A stretch of 64,000 nucleotides of DNA from Psychrobacter luti (GCF_014192115.1 NZ_JACHXL010000002.1:533169-597168), one strand, 5' to 3'; shown: positions 53,428-63,195, counted from the stretch's first letter. Notes: generated by a model not told the origin, from the sequence alone. Made by a program: numbers and translations.

Positions 53428-56382
53428 TTAATGCGCTTCATCCCAGTTTTGGCCACTATCTGTTTCAACCAATAACGGCACAGAAAAATCTACCTGCCAA
53501 CCTTTTTCAACGGCGGTTGTCGTCAGAACATCTTGCATGGCATCAGTAATAAGCTTACTGATTTCATCGACCTTATCGCTATCGACTTCAAAAACCAATT
53601 CATCATGAACTTGTAGCAGCATTTTGGTCTGCTCTTTAGGTAGTACTTTATCAACGGCAATCATGGCAAGTTTGATTAAATCAGCAGCTGAGCCTTGTAA
53701 CGGGGCGTTAATGGCAGCACGTTCAGCACCTTGTTTGACCATGCGATTGCTGTGGCTGATATCAGGTGTATAAAGCTTACGGCCCAATATGGTCTCGACA
53801 TAGCCTTTATCATGAGCGCTGGCACGAGTGTTTATCATATAGTCTTTGACGCCGGGATAACGCTTAAAGTACATGTCGATGTAATCTTGTGCCTCACTGC
53901 GGCTCATCTGTAGCTGCTTGGCAAGACCAAAAGCGCTCATACCATAGAGTAGGCCAAAGTTAATGGCTTTAGCATTACGACGTTCGGTCGGAGTGACCTC
54001 AGCAACATCTTTTCCTAACACTTCAGCAGCAGTAGCAGCATGAATATCTAGCCCTTCATTGAAAGCATTAGTTAGGTTTTTATCGCCTGAGAAATGCGCC
54101 ATGAGACGTAGCTCAATTTGCGAGTAATCGGCTGCTAAGATAACGCGACCTTCTGGCGCGATAAAGGCTTGACGAATCAAGCGGCCAGTGGCAGTACGAA
54201 TCGGAATATTCTGCAAGTTGGGATCTGTTGATGACAGACGACCGGTACTGGTCAGTGCTTGATGGTAGCTGGTATGCACGCGGTCGGTCTTGGCATCTGC
54301 AACATTATCAAGCGCATCGGTATAAGTGCTTTTAAGCTTCGATAATCCGCGATATTCTAAAGTGATATCTACCAAAGGATGGTCAATCTTTGACAATACA
54401 GCTTCACCAGTAGAGTACTGACCAGACTTGGTTTTTTTACCACCAGGTACGCCAAGCTTATCGAACAGCATTTCACCAAGCTGCTTTGGCGAGCCGAGGT
54501 TAAATTCTTCGCCAGCGATTTCATAAGCACGTTTTTCAAGCGCAATGATTTCTTCATCAAAACGTTTTGATAGCTCATTTAAGAATGGACGCTTGATTAA
54601 AATACCATTTGCTTCCATCTGGCAAAGTATTTCAGCAGTTGGAATCTCTAAATCGTGTAGTAGCTTGGCGTTATTTTCGTCATCAGACAGTTTCTTATTA
54701 AAGACATCAAACAGCTGATAAGTGATATCGGCATCTTCACAAGCATAGTCACTGGCAATATCAATGGCTACTTGGTCAAAGGTAACTTGCTTTGCGCCTT
54801 TACCAGCGACATCCTCGAAGCTAATAGTTTGTGTTTGCAAATAATGGCGCGCCAAATCATCCATACCGTGACGAGTAATGGCTGCGTTAATGACATAGCT
54901 GGCAAGCATGGTATCCATCGCCCAGTTATTAGGGCTGGCATGAATGGCGCCCACTAGGTCAATACCATAGTGACTAAGAATATGAGCATCATATTTTAAG
55001 TGCTGACCAATCTTGCCAATTTTTGGGTTTTCTAAGATAGGCTTAAGTTTTGCTAATACCGTATCGCGATCAAGTTGCTTTGCAGTTAGCTCATCACCTT
55101 CTAAGCTATGCGTGAGCGGTACATAATAGGCTTCGTGCGCTTTTACCGCAAAAGACAAACCAACCAATTCAGCCTGACGCCAATAGACACTGGTCGTTTC
55201 GGTGTCGATAACGAAGTGTGGTGCGTCTGCTAATAATTGAACTAAGCTGTCAAAAGCGGCCTCGTCTAAAATCGTATGCCATGCTCTATCATGACTTTTA
55301 CTATCGGTGATATTGTCGATGGTACTTGACTGTAAGGATTTAGCGATTTGTGCTTGTGATTCAGCATCTGCCTGACTATTGGCGACACTTTGTGAGCCGT
55401 TGGCTGGATGATTGGGGTGATCAAGTGAGGCCAACTCATTTCTAAACTCAAGCTCAGCGTATAGAGCCCGTAGCTCATCGATATGAGCGCAAGGATCGGT
55501 ATTGATTTTTAAATCTTGCCAGTCTTGACCAATTTCTAAATCGGTAACGATAGTTGCCAGCTGCGCATTCATCGGAATGTCATCAGCGTATTCCACCAAA
55601 TTTTTGCCCGCACGCCCTTTGATATCAGCGACGTTTTTTAGCATATTGTCAATGCTGCCATACTCATTAAGCAAATCTTTGGCCGTCTTTTTACCGATAC
55701 CCGGCACGCCTTTGATACCGTCCGAGGAATCACCCATGAGCGTTAGAAAGTCAATCATCTGCTCAGGATTGATACCGAATTTTTCGATCACACCTGCGCT
55801 ATCGGTAATTTTACCTGTAAAGCTGTCTTCTAATATCACGCAGTCATTAATCAGCTGCATCATGTCTTTATCACCGGTTGAGATGACTACATGATGGCCT
55901 TCAGCGACCGCACGATAGGCGAGCGTACCGATAATATCATCGGCTTCTGCGCCTTCGATGCGTAATAATGGAAGCCCTAGGGCGGCAACTAAGCTATGGA
56001 TATACGGAATCTGCTCGGCAAGCTCAATATCCATTTTTGGACGATTGGCCTTATATTCTTCTGACATGGCATGACGAAAGGTTGGTGATTTGGTGTCAAA
56101 ACAAACCGCCATATGGGTTGGGTGATAGCGGCGCATCAGCTTCAATAGCGCATTCAACGTCCCTCGTATCGCATTGGTTATCAGACCTTGAGAGTTTTGC
56201 ATGGTCTTTGGCAAGGCATGGTAAGTGCGAAACAGATAGTAAGAGCCATCGACCAAAATAAAAGGCGGCTGGTTTTTGTCCACATGACTGGTATCCATCG
56301 TCGCCACATTTGGCATGGAGGCAAAGTTTGGTAGGGTATTGGGATTAATGGGCGAGTGCGAGTTGTGGTCATTGGCAGTCAT
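53428..56382 (-). CDS. polA: DNA polymerase I
   Basis: A 984-residue polymerase for Okazaki fragment processing and repair. After an extra ~38-residue polar N-terminus come the 5'-3' exonuclease (FILVDGSYYLFRTYHAL, GAEADDIIGTLAYRAV, GDKDMMQLIND, GIKGVPGIGKKTA). A 3'-5' exonuclease that looks active follows (FVIDTETTSVYWR, KYDAHIL, CEDADITYQLF). The polymerase domain has motif A (ILAADYSQIELRLMAHFSGD), motif B (RRNAKAINFGLLYGMS) and motif C (LLQVHDELVFEV). About 55 polar residues (DHPNHPANGSQ to ITDSKS) separate the two exonuclease domains. Length slightly exceeds E. coli (928). Confidence 0.97.
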   Translation of the reverse strand: MTANDHNSHSPINPNTLPNFASMPNVATMDTSHVDKNQPPFILVDGSYYLFRTYHALPKTMQNSQGLITNAIRGTLNALLKLMRRYHPTHMAVCFDTKSPTFRHAMSEEYKANRPKMDIELAEQIPYIHSLVAALGLPLLRIEGAEADDIIGTLAYRAVAEGHHVVISTGDKDMMQLINDCVILEDSFTGKITDSAGVIEKFGINPEQMIDFLTLMGDSSDGIKGVPGIGKKTAKDLLNEYGSIDNMLKNVADIKGRAGKNLVEYADDIPMNAQLATIVTDLEIGQDWQDLKINTDPCAHIDELRALYAELEFRNELASLDHPNHPANGSQSVANSQADAESQAQIAKSLQSSTIDNITDSKSHDRAWHTILDEAAFDSLVQLLADAPHFVIDTETTSVYWRQAELVGLSFAVKAHEAYYVPLTHSLEGDELTAKQLDRDTVLAKLKPILENPKIGKIGQHLKYDAHILSHYGIDLVGAIHASPNNWAMDTMLASYVINAAITRHGMDDLARHYLQTQTISFEDVAGKGAKQVTFDQVAIDIASDYACEDADITYQLFDVFNKKLSDDENNAKLLHDLEIPTAEILCQMEANGILIKRPFLNELSKRFDEEIIALEKRAYEIAGEEFNLGSPKQLGEMLFDKLGVPGGKKTKSGQYSTGEAVLSKIDHPLVDITLEYRGLSKLKSTYTDALDNVADAKTDRVHTSYHQALTSTGRLSSTDPNLQNIPIRTATGRLIRQAFIAPEGRVILAADYSQIELRLMAHFSGDKNLTNAFNEGLDIHAATAAEVLGKDVAEVTPTERRNAKAINFGLLYGMSAFGLAKQLQMSRSEAQDYIDMYFKRYPGVKDYMINTRASAHDKGYVETILGRKLYTPDISHSNRMVKQGAERAAINAPLQGSAADLIKLAMIAVDKVLPKEQTKMLLQVHDELVFEVDSDKVDEISKLITDAMQDVLTTTAVEKGWQVDFSVPLLVETDSGQNWDEAH

Positions 56383-56570
56383 AAAAAGTCACTTATCAAA
56401 TATTGGGCAGCAAGTATGGGGTAAAAATAAATATTGAGTAACAGATTGGATAAAAAGATACCTTCATTATAACGATAAAATACCTTCTTGCCGAATTGAT
56501 GGCGAACTAATAAATAGATGGTCAAAATAATAAACAGTTACGATGTTGATGAGCCAAATTTGTCGCCAAT

Positions 56571-56606
56571 AAAAAAAGAACCCAGACCAGCTGAGTTCTT
56601 TTTTTA
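56571..56606 (-). terminator. Rho-independent terminator of ohr
   Basis: On the minus strand AAAGAACTCAG and CTGGGTTCTTT form an 11-bp stem with one G-U pair, followed by a T run. It lies 60 bases after the ohr stop. Confidence 0.8.
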
Positions 56607-56665
56607 TATTTAATGGCTTTCTATACTAAATAGCTATGTTTAAGAACATTGTCGTTATTAAACGC

Positions 56666-57079
56666 TTATTTTACTTCTGAAGTTACTTCGCTATCGACAT
56701 TACCATGAGTCGCTTTAGAGTATGGGCAGACTTTATTGGCTTTCTCAACCAACTGTTGGAACTCATCTGCTGATAGTTCTGTATTTTCACCAATCACATG
56801 AATTTTAACAGCTAATTGAAAGTCTAAGCCTTCACCTTTCATTAAATCTACCGATACTTCAGTAGTAGAATCAAACTTTGCTTTTTCTACCCCTTTGACG
56901 GCAGCAAGTGCACCATCAAAGCAAGCAGCATAGCCCATGGCGAATAATTGCTCTGGATTGTTGCCTTCTTTACCAGAACCTGGTGCGACCATATTAATCG
57001 TCAAGTCGCTGTCTTGAAGGCTTGCTTTACCAGTACGACCGCCAGTAACTGTGCCTTTAGTAGAGTATAGAGTTTCCAT
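56666..57079 (-). CDS. ohr: Organic hydroperoxide resistance protein (Ohr)
   Basis: A 137-residue OsmC/Ohr-fold thiol peroxidase. The catalytic pair is Cys in GYAACFDGAL and Cys in ANKVCPYSKATHGN, and the Arg in GGRTGKA of the N-terminal strands is conserved in Ohr. It reduces fatty-acid and other organic hydroperoxides, with lipoylated proteins as reductants in characterised members. AAGGA is 6 bases before ATG 57079; the longer frame to 57133 lacks one. A perfect 9-bp inverted repeat at 57134-57155 lies in the promoter region. No ohrR regulator gene is adjacent. Confidence 0.93.
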   Translation of the reverse strand: METLYSTKGTVTGGRTGKASLQDSDLTINMVAPGSGKEGNNPEQLFAMGYAACFDGALAAVKGVEKAKFDSTTEVSVDLMKGEGLDFQLAVKIHVIGENTELSADEFQQLVEKANKVCPYSKATHGNVDSEVTSEVK

Positions 57080-57405
57080 AACACATCCTTTGTTGTCAGT
57101 TTTTATAATTGAAGGGTAAACTTTGGCTATCAATATCGAGAAGACTTTCTCGATAAGCCTTTTCTTAATAGGACCTATAGCATAGCAAGCTGGTCGATTA
57201 GCGCAATGGGACAGTAGTAAACATATGCTACAAGTTTGTAAGTGGGTAAATGCATAATGTCTATCAGGTCAGCGATAATCGAAGCATTTTGATATATAAA
57301 TCATGAATGTGTTAATGTAAACTCATTATATAAATGGTCATAGTAAACCATCAGCATAGATGGCAAAAAACCGAGTTAGGTTTATAGCTATAAGGACGTT
57401 ATTTG
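57080..57405. other. Divergent intergenic region between ohr and the lipoprotein gene
   Basis: 326 bp. It holds the inverted repeat at 57134-57155 near ohr. The remainder is AT-rich (57290-57400) and should carry the lipoprotein promoter. No small gene was seen. Confidence 0.5.
57134..57155. promoter_or_regulatory. Perfect 9-bp inverted repeat, candidate operator of ohr
   Basis: TATCGAGAA and TTCTCGATA are exact reverse complements with a 4-base spacer. The element starts 55 bp upstream of the ohr start codon. The position fits a repressor operator or a leader hairpin; it is not followed by a T run on the minus strand. Confidence 0.5.
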
Positions 57406-58323
57406 ATGAATGGGTCAATGAAGAAATTAATTGTAATATCAAGTATTTTATCTTTAACGATGATTGCTCTCGTCGGTTGCGAAGAAGATAACGGTATTTA
57501 TGGCTCGGGTGGCAGTAATAAAATTACATTGACTAGCTTTGCTAATAGCTATGACAGCCAAGTAAACGCTACGGCGATTGCACGTATTGATGAGAGCTAC
57601 CGTACAGGCGCGCGCGAGATTAGAATAAAAAACCTTGTCAATAATTATAGTAATCAGAGTCTAAATACCTTAGATAAAACGATATTAGCAAATAACTTTG
57701 AAGGGCAACTGGAAAATAAGAATATTGAGGTAAATGGTCGCACGGTTAAACGTCCTATTTATGAGAAAAACACCAATAACAAGTCTAGCTATGAAATTAC
57801 TTATAAAAACTTGGATTTATCAGGTGTAAAAGCGGACAGTTATCTCGCAGGGAATACGGTAAGCGACAGTCGCGGTATCATTACAGGCTTAAACCATTAT
57901 CCTAAAATTCCAACGACATTAGCATTTCCAGCCGGCTCCGTTTGCTATATTCCAGTTGTTACAAGTGAGCGCGCGTTTTTAGCATTTAATGAAAAAGACA
58001 AAACCGGTTATTCAGTATTGGATAAGTGGATTGACGCCGCTGAAGCAAGATTTGATGACAAGAGAGGTTATAGTACTTCTCAGTTTGGGGTTGGAGCAGA
58101 CAATAAACAAAACGCGGCACAAGTGACGTTTTTTGCCTATAAAAACCAACCTGCTTATCAGTATAACGGCGTTGAATATAATACGAGCATTTACGAAGCT
58201 GATTATGTTGCCAAAGGCAGTAGTAATCCAAACACTAATAGCTTTCGTGGTGTGGTTGATTGCACCATCGTCAATGAGGTAGCTGCTGACTTTTTAGAAA
58301 GAGAAATCAAGCGCTATTATTAA
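57406..58323 (+). CDS. Lipoprotein of unknown function
   Basis: A 305-residue protein I do not recognise. The signal peptide ends in a lipobox with C25 (ALVGC), and EEDNG follows. A Gly/Ser stretch (IYGSGGSNK) is followed by a globular region rich in Asn, Tyr and Lys with two later Cys (GSVCYIP and VVDCTIV) that could pair. The Glu at +2 predicts outer-membrane sorting by the usual rule. AAGGA at 57392-57396 is 9 bases before ATG 57406; ATG 57418 (MKKL) is a possible alternative. It is monocistronic, with its own terminator, next to prfC. Confidence 0.72.
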   Translation: MNGSMKKLIVISSILSLTMIALVGCEEDNGIYGSGGSNKITLTSFANSYDSQVNATAIARIDESYRTGAREIRIKNLVNNYSNQSLNTLDKTILANNFEGQLENKNIEVNGRTVKRPIYEKNTNNKSSYEITYKNLDLSGVKADSYLAGNTVSDSRGIITGLNHYPKIPTTLAFPAGSVCYIPVVTSERAFLAFNEKDKTGYSVLDKWIDAAEARFDDKRGYSTSQFGVGADNKQNAAQVTFFAYKNQPAYQYNGVEYNTSIYEADYVAKGSSNPNTNSFRGVVDCTIVNEVAADFLEREIKRYY

Positions 58324-58337
58324 ATATAAAACCATGT

Positions 58338-58374
58338 AAACACTCTCTATTTGACTATCAGGGAGTGTTTTTTT
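58338..58374 (+). terminator. Rho-independent terminator of the lipoprotein gene
   Basis: AAACACTC(TC) / (GG)GAGTGTTT stem of 8-10 bp with a 13-base loop and a T run, 15 bases after the stop codon. Confidence 0.82.
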
Positions 58375-58480
58375 ATGCGCTAATTCTGCACCCAGACGCT
58401 AAATCCGTTACAATATGCCCATTATTGACACTATTTATTTAGATTGATTTCTAAATTAGCCAACGTTGAAGCCAAAAATT

Positions 58481-60076
58481 ATGAGCGTAGATCCAAAGAA
58501 ATTAAGCAAAGAAGTTGCCAAGCGCCGCACCTTTGCCATCATCTCGCATCCCGATGCGGGTAAGACCACCATGACAGAAAAGCTATTGCTTTGGGGTCAA
58601 GCGATTCAGGTGGTTGGTGAAGTTAAAGGCCGCAAAACCGATCGCCATGCGACATCTGATTGGATGAGCATGGAGCAAGAGCGTGGTATCTCTATCACCA
58701 CCTCAGTTATGCAGTTCCCTTATAAAGACCATATGGTCAATCTGCTAGATACACCGGGTCACGCCGACTTCAGTGAAGATACTTATCGTACTCTGACCGC
58801 TGTAGACAGTGCGCTGATGATGGTCGATGGCGCAAAAGGTGTCGAAGAACGTACCATCAAATTGATGGAAGTTTGCCGGATGCGTGATACGCCCATCATC
58901 TCATTTGTTAATAAACTTGACCGCCAGATTCGTGAGCCACTTGAGCTACTCAGTGAAATCGAAGCGGTATTAAAGATTAAATGTATTCCTGTCACTTGGC
59001 CTATCGGTATGGGGCAAGATTTCGTTGGTGTTTATCATTTAACCGAAAACAAAACCTATCTATATGAAAAAGGTCACGGCGGTGACATGACGGTCGCTGA
59101 GACGCGCGAAGGCTATGATTATCCTGATATCCGTGAGCGTTTGGGCAAGCTCATGTTTGACGCTTTTGAAGAGTCGCTTGAGCTGGTACAAATGGCACTA
59201 GAAGAATTTAGTGTTGAGGCTTTCTTGGCGGGCGAGATGACACCGGTATTGTTTGGTACGGCGCTGGGTAACTTTGGTGTCAATATGGTGCTAGATACTT
59301 TAATCAAATATGCGCCGCCGCCAAAATCCCATCCGACCAATGAGCGTGAAGTGGCAGCAACCGAAACCGAATTTAGCGGTTTTGTGTTTAAGATTCAGGC
59401 CAATATGGACCCGCGTCACCGTGACCGTATTGCTTTCTTACGTGTTTGCTCAGGTAAGTACGAAAAAGGCATGAAGATGAAGCATGTGCGCTTGGGTAAA
59501 GACGTGCGTATTGCTGATGCTTTGACTTTCCTTGCCGGTGACCGTGAAGCTTTAGAAGAAGCCTATCCGGGTGATATTATCGGGCTTCATAACCACGGAA
59601 CAATTTCTATCGGTGACAGCTTTACCGAAGGCGAGGAGCTGAACTTTACGGGTATCCCGCATTTTGCCCCTGAATTGTTCCGCCGTGTGGTTCTCAAAGA
59701 CCCGCTTAAATCAAAAGCCTTACAAAAAGGTTTGCAGCAGTTAAGTGAAGAGGGCGCAACGCAGGTTTTTATGCCGCAGATTAATAACGATTTAATCTTA
59801 GGTGCGGTCGGTGTCCTACAGTTTGAAGTGGTCGCGCATCGTCTAAAAGAAGAGTACAAAGTGCAATGTATCTTTGAGCCGGTATCTATCGCGACCGTAC
59901 GCTGGATTCATTGCGATGATGAAGTAGCGTTAGCAAAATTTAAACGCAAAGCGCATGACCAGCTATCGATAGATGGCGGCGGTTATTTGACCTATTTAGC
60001 ACCATCACGCGTGAACTTACAGCTGATGCAAGACCGCTATCCAGAAGTGACATTTAGTAATACACGCGAGCATTAA
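58481..60076 (+). CDS. prfC: Peptide chain release factor 3
   Basis: A 531-residue GTPase that recycles RF1 and RF2 from the ribosome after termination. The P-loop is [10 protein letters not shown], switch II is [17 protein letters not shown], and the G4 motif is [12 protein letters not shown]. The RF3-specific start [15 protein letters not shown] and the C-terminal domain III ([19 protein letters not shown]) separate it from EF-G. ATG 58481 is preferred to the in-frame TTG at 58466. It stands alone and ends at a hairpin terminator. Confidence 0.97.
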   Translation: MSVDPKKLSKEVAKRRTFAIISHPDAGKTTMTEKLLLWGQAIQVVGEVKGRKTDRHATSDWMSMEQERGISITTSVMQFPYKDHMVNLLDTPGHADFSEDTYRTLTAVDSALMMVDGAKGVEERTIKLMEVCRMRDTPIISFVNKLDRQIREPLELLSEIEAVLKIKCIPVTWPIGMGQDFVGVYHLTENKTYLYEKGHGGDMTVAETREGYDYPDIRERLGKLMFDAFEESLELVQMALEEFSVEAFLAGEMTPVLFGTALGNFGVNMVLDTLIKYAPPPKSHPTNEREVAATETEFSGFVFKIQANMDPRHRDRIAFLRVCSGKYEKGMKMKHVRLGKDVRIADALTFLAGDREALEEAYPGDIIGLHNHGTISIGDSFTEGEELNFTGIPHFAPELFRRVVLKDPLKSKALQKGLQQLSEEGATQVFMPQINNDLILGAVGVLQFEVVAHRLKEEYKVQCIFEPVSIATVRWIHCDDEVALAKFKRKAHDQLSIDGGGYLTYLAPSRVNLQLMQDRYPEVTFSNTREH

Positions 60077-60105
60077 AACCCGCTCATCAATCTTTCTGCT
60101 TACCT

Positions 60106-60134
60106 TGAAAAGACACGATATCGTGTCTTTTTTA
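60106..60134 (+). terminator. Rho-independent terminator of prfC
   Basis: AAAAGACACGATATCGTGTCTTTT is a self-complementary hairpin followed by a T run, 30 bases after the stop. Confidence 0.85.
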
Positions 60135-60290
60135 TTACGGATGATTTTGCAGCGAATTAAGGCTGGTGTATCAAAAACACTGCTCATCAGAAATACTAAG
60201 TATCCAAAAACACAAACAGTGTACCTACAATACTACAGAATGGTTACGGTAGAATGTCAAGATACCTTATCTGTATATTAAAGAGGCTAT

Positions 60291-61145
60291 ATGAAAGCTG
60301 CACTCCAACCACATACTAATAAGTCAAAATTGTCTCAGAATTCTGTCTCACAGACGGCTTGGTTACGACTAATAACCTCGTTAGGTGGCGGGTTGCTGCT
60401 TGGTGCATTAAGCTTATCAGCGCACGCTGGGAGCCTGATTAGCCATACTGAGTATTTAGAGTATGAGCTGCCAAAAAAAATAGAAGAAAAATGCGTAGCG
60501 CGTGATAACTGCCCAGAGATTGAGGTCAAATATCTTAAAACCAACCATCCTTGGATAAATAAGCTTATCAATGAGCGCATCAATCATTTGGTTGTTAATA
60601 GTAAGCCGACTGAATCCGCACCCATTAGCAAAAAAGGTAGCCCAGCACATGTCAAAGCCGCTATCGATGGTTTTGTTAACTCACAGTTTTCTGATTTACC
60701 AGAAGACAGCGTCTTCGTTTATAACTTAATGGTCACGCCCGAATACTTGGGTCATGTGAATGATTTCGAGCTGTTTGAGATTAGCTCGTACGTTTATACG
60801 GGCGGCGCTCATGGCATGCCTTATAGCGAATATTTGGTGTTTGACCAACAGAGCAAAAAACAAATCCAATTAGCAGATATGCTCCAGCCTAATAAGAAAC
60901 CTCGCTTTAAAGCCTTAGTTTATGATGCCTATAAAAAGTGGGTGAAAACGGTCGATGAAGACGTTGCAAACTATGAAAAAAGCTGGCCCTTTACCTTAAG
61001 TGATAACGTGACGTTGACCGATAAAGGGGTTGATATTCGTTATCAGCATTACTCTATTGGCCCTTATGCTTACGGTATGCCCGTGCTGAGCATTCCCTAC
61101 GAGAAACTTGGCGGTATTATAAAACCCCGCTTTATTCCTAAATAA
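60291..61145 (+). CDS. Exported DUF3298-type (RsiV-like) protein
   Basis: A 284-residue exported protein. A signal peptide or anchor runs to ~residue 46 (LSAHA). The mature part shows the DUF4163/DUF3298 layout seen in RsiV- and PdaC-like proteins: EISSYVYTGGAHGMPYSEYLVFD, LADMLQ, then ISYQYSIGPYAYGMP-type HYSIGPYAYGMPVLSIPYEKL. The family is proposed to bind peptidoglycan or lysozyme, but with no RsiV-type transmembrane anti-sigma part it is a periplasmic protein of unknown role here. GAGG lies 4 bases before ATG. The FHA gene follows after 117 bp. Confidence 0.83.
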   Translation: MKAALQPHTNKSKLSQNSVSQTAWLRLITSLGGGLLLGALSLSAHAGSLISHTEYLEYELPKKIEEKCVARDNCPEIEVKYLKTNHPWINKLINERINHLVVNSKPTESAPISKKGSPAHVKAAIDGFVNSQFSDLPEDSVFVYNLMVTPEYLGHVNDFELFEISSYVYTGGAHGMPYSEYLVFDQQSKKQIQLADMLQPNKKPRFKALVYDAYKKWVKTVDEDVANYEKSWPFTLSDNVTLTDKGVDIRYQHYSIGPYAYGMPVLSIPYEKLGGIIKPRFIPK

Positions 61146-61262
61146 TGCAGGTGATAAATTTAAGCGTATATTAAGCTCATCATTTAAAGACAGTTATTGA
61201 GTAAGGACCGCTATTTAATAAAGATAGCCATTGAACATTTAATAAAAATAAGGAGTGATAGC

Positions 61263-62444
61263 ATGACGAACCATACAGAAATTGCAAATACACCAGTAGC
61301 TACAGATGGCGCCATATGGCAGCTTAATGCACTAACCGAAGCCTTGGGTGATCTGACATTGACAGTCAATGACAGCTTGTCTGTGGGACGCGGTAGCGAC
61401 AATGATGTGGTGCTCGGCAGCAAGCAAGTGTCACGTAATCATGCGGTGTTGAGCGTATTAAACGGTGAGTTGTACGTTAAGGACTTAGAATCGTCAAACG
61501 GCACCTTTATCAATGAGCAGCGCATTGAGGCCAATGAATCTACAAACCTTGCTGCTAATGATACGCTAGGTTTTGCAAGCTTTAGCTTTCAAGTAAGCGC
61601 GCCAGTTGCTGCGACGTTGAATAGTGAGCAAGCTGCTCCGGTGATAGCAGATGAGCCAGCACTAAATACTAGCGCTGATACAGCTGCCGAACTATTACCT
61701 GTTGCCGCTGAACCGGTGGTTAAAGAGGCTGTTATCAAAGAACCTGTGGTCAAAGAAACGAAGATCGAAGAGTTCTTACCTGTTACAGACTCTCCAGCAG
61801 AACCTGTTGAAATTGTAGAGGCGGAACCAGTGGTTAGCGATACACAAACCAGTGAGCCAATCATTGAAAATAGCTTTGTTGAAGAGCCAACTATTGAAGA
61901 AACAGTGGTGACAGAGCCAGTGGTGAAAGAAACAGGAATTGATGAAGTCTTGTCAGCGACTGATATTAGTAACGAAGCAGTACCAGTCGAAGCAACACCG
62001 ATTGAAGCTGTACCAGTCGAAACAGTACCTGTTGTCATTAAGCCAACCGAACAGGCCGAAATCAAGCCTACAGAGATTATAGAAGCAGCAACGAGTGCCC
62101 CTGTTGTAGAAGGACCAATACAGACGGCAGCTCTTCAAGCGCCAGAAGAAACAGCCGCCGCAAAGCATGATAAAACCACCAAAACCGCTCTGCAAGAAGA
62201 AGCGGATCCTGATGTATTACGCGCCAAGCAAGCTGCTACTTCCCAGTTCTCAGGCACTGCCAACTTGGGTCAACCTCGCGACCTTGGTACAACTGGTAAT
62301 AATGCCATGGATCAAGCCATTAATAACTCTGCTAATGCGGGACAGGTTGAGAAAAAGCCCAGTGGCGGTTGGTTTATATGGGTCTTTGTGGCAGTTTTAA
62401 TTATTGGCCTAGCATTATGGTTGTTTAATATGGGCATCGTATAA
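61263..62444 (+). CDS. FHA-domain protein with acidic repeat region and C-terminal membrane helix
   Basis: A 393-residue protein. The N-terminal FHA domain (~residues 30-105) binds phospho-Thr peptides: SVGRGSDNDVVL, QVSRNHAVLSV and ESSNGTFINEQRI carry the conserved Gly-Arg, Ser-x-x-His and Asn-Gly. From ~110 to ~320 runs an acidic, Val/Glu/Pro/Lys-rich low-complexity region with repeats such as EPVVKE and IEAVPVETVP. The last ~25 residues form one membrane helix preceded by KKPSGGW. No kinase or phosphatase is nearby. AAGGAG is 8 bases before ATG 61263, better than the upstream TTG. Topology suggests a cytoplasmic FHA head tethered to the inner membrane. Confidence 0.88.
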   Translation: MTNHTEIANTPVATDGAIWQLNALTEALGDLTLTVNDSLSVGRGSDNDVVLGSKQVSRNHAVLSVLNGELYVKDLESSNGTFINEQRIEANESTNLAANDTLGFASFSFQVSAPVAATLNSEQAAPVIADEPALNTSADTAAELLPVAAEPVVKEAVIKEPVVKETKIEEFLPVTDSPAEPVEIVEAEPVVSDTQTSEPIIENSFVEEPTIEETVVTEPVVKETGIDEVLSATDISNEAVPVEATPIEAVPVETVPVVIKPTEQAEIKPTEIIEAATSAPVVEGPIQTAALQAPEETAAAKHDKTTKTALQEEADPDVLRAKQAATSQFSGTANLGQPRDLGTTGNNAMDQAINNSANAGQVEKKPSGGWFIWVFVAVLIIGLALWLFNMGIV

Positions 62445-62694
62445 GGCGACTTATCATTGACAATCGCTTATAACATTCCCTAAAAAAGGCATCTGCCAGC
62501 TAATAACATTTATTTAACCTGCAAAATTTTAAAGGTTATCTAATTATTACTGGCAGTTGGCCAATTTAATGCATAAATTGTCTGTTTAAAAATTAACTTT
62601 ATGAATCATTTATTAGAAGTACTAGAATATCAAGTTAATTAAAAGGTTTTATTATTGATTTAGGTGGTAAAAATAATTAGGACTAGAGGGCGTA

Positions 62695-62865
62695 ATGGCA
62701 AGCTATTTAGCCCGCTGCTTAGCTGATTATATTAATTGCGATAAAAAGCGCGATTTAACACTAGAAAAAAACAGTAACATAATCAAGTGTTTGACGGTTT
62801 TTATGAAAATAATGTTAAAAAAACCAAAAAAGAGCTTGCGTCTATCAAAATATTTGATAGAATAG
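62695..62865 (+). CDS. Doubtful 56-residue basic open frame upstream of the tRNA cluster
   Basis: ATG 62695 opens a 56-codon frame (MASYLARCLADYINCDKKRD at the start, Lys-rich at the end) with GAGGG 4 bases upstream. Its 3' end runs through the predicted tRNA promoter, including the -10 element, which argues against a real gene. It is listed because the ribosome site is good. Confidence 0.15.
   Translation: MASYLARCLADYINCDKKRDLTLEKNSNIIKCLTVFMKIMLKKPKKSLRLSKYLIE
62836..62863 (+). promoter_or_regulatory. Promoter of the tRNA-tuf operon
   Basis: TTGCGT (62836-62841) and TAGAAT (62858-62863) are spaced by 16 bp, with an A-rich tract just upstream that may serve as an UP element. The predicted start is ~15 bp before the first tRNA. 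Confidence 0.6.
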
Positions 62866-62885
62866 CCACCACTTTGAGAGAACAA

Positions 62886-62961
<76 letters not shown>

Positions 62962-63026
62962 TCTCTTTCAAAGTCGCTTTTTATGAATTTACTTTAAATT
63001 AAAGTGCTTTTATATCAAGCAATCTA

Positions 63027-63110
63027 GGTGGGATTGGGGAGCGGTCAAACCCAACAGACTGTAAATCTGTCGCGAAAGCTTCGAAGGTTCGAATCCTTCT
63101 CCCACCACCA
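63027..63110 (+). tRNA. tyrU: tRNA-Tyr (anticodon GTA)
   Basis: 84 bases, a class II tRNA with a long variable arm. The acceptor stem is GGTGGGA / TCCCACC, with discriminator A and an encoded CCA. The anticodon region CAGACTGTAAATCTG reads GTA. The T arm AGGTTCGAATCCTTC is standard. It follows tRNA-Thr after 65 bp. Confidence 0.96.
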
Positions 63111-63195
63111 TATTTTTTCAAAGTTTGTCCTAGCGCCAAGCATACTCTATATCTTGAACGACTCTCTATAAGAGTCAAACAGAATAAGAGTAAAT

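Larger units (their letters stand above)
62445..62885. other. Intergenic region upstream of the tRNA-tuf cluster
   Basis: 441 bp. It contains a possible 56-codon frame (62695-62865) and the tRNA promoter (62836-62863). The first ~250 bp are AT-rich with no feature seen. Confidence 0.5.

Noticed and set aside
61589..62065. 158-codon minus-strand open frame opposite the FHA gene
   Set aside because: It is the reverse complement of the acidic repeat region; the product is only a Ser/Thr/Val repeat and no start signal is present.
62695..62865. 56-codon frame as a confident gene
   Set aside because: It overlaps the tRNA promoter and has no recognisable product; kept only as a low-confidence entry.
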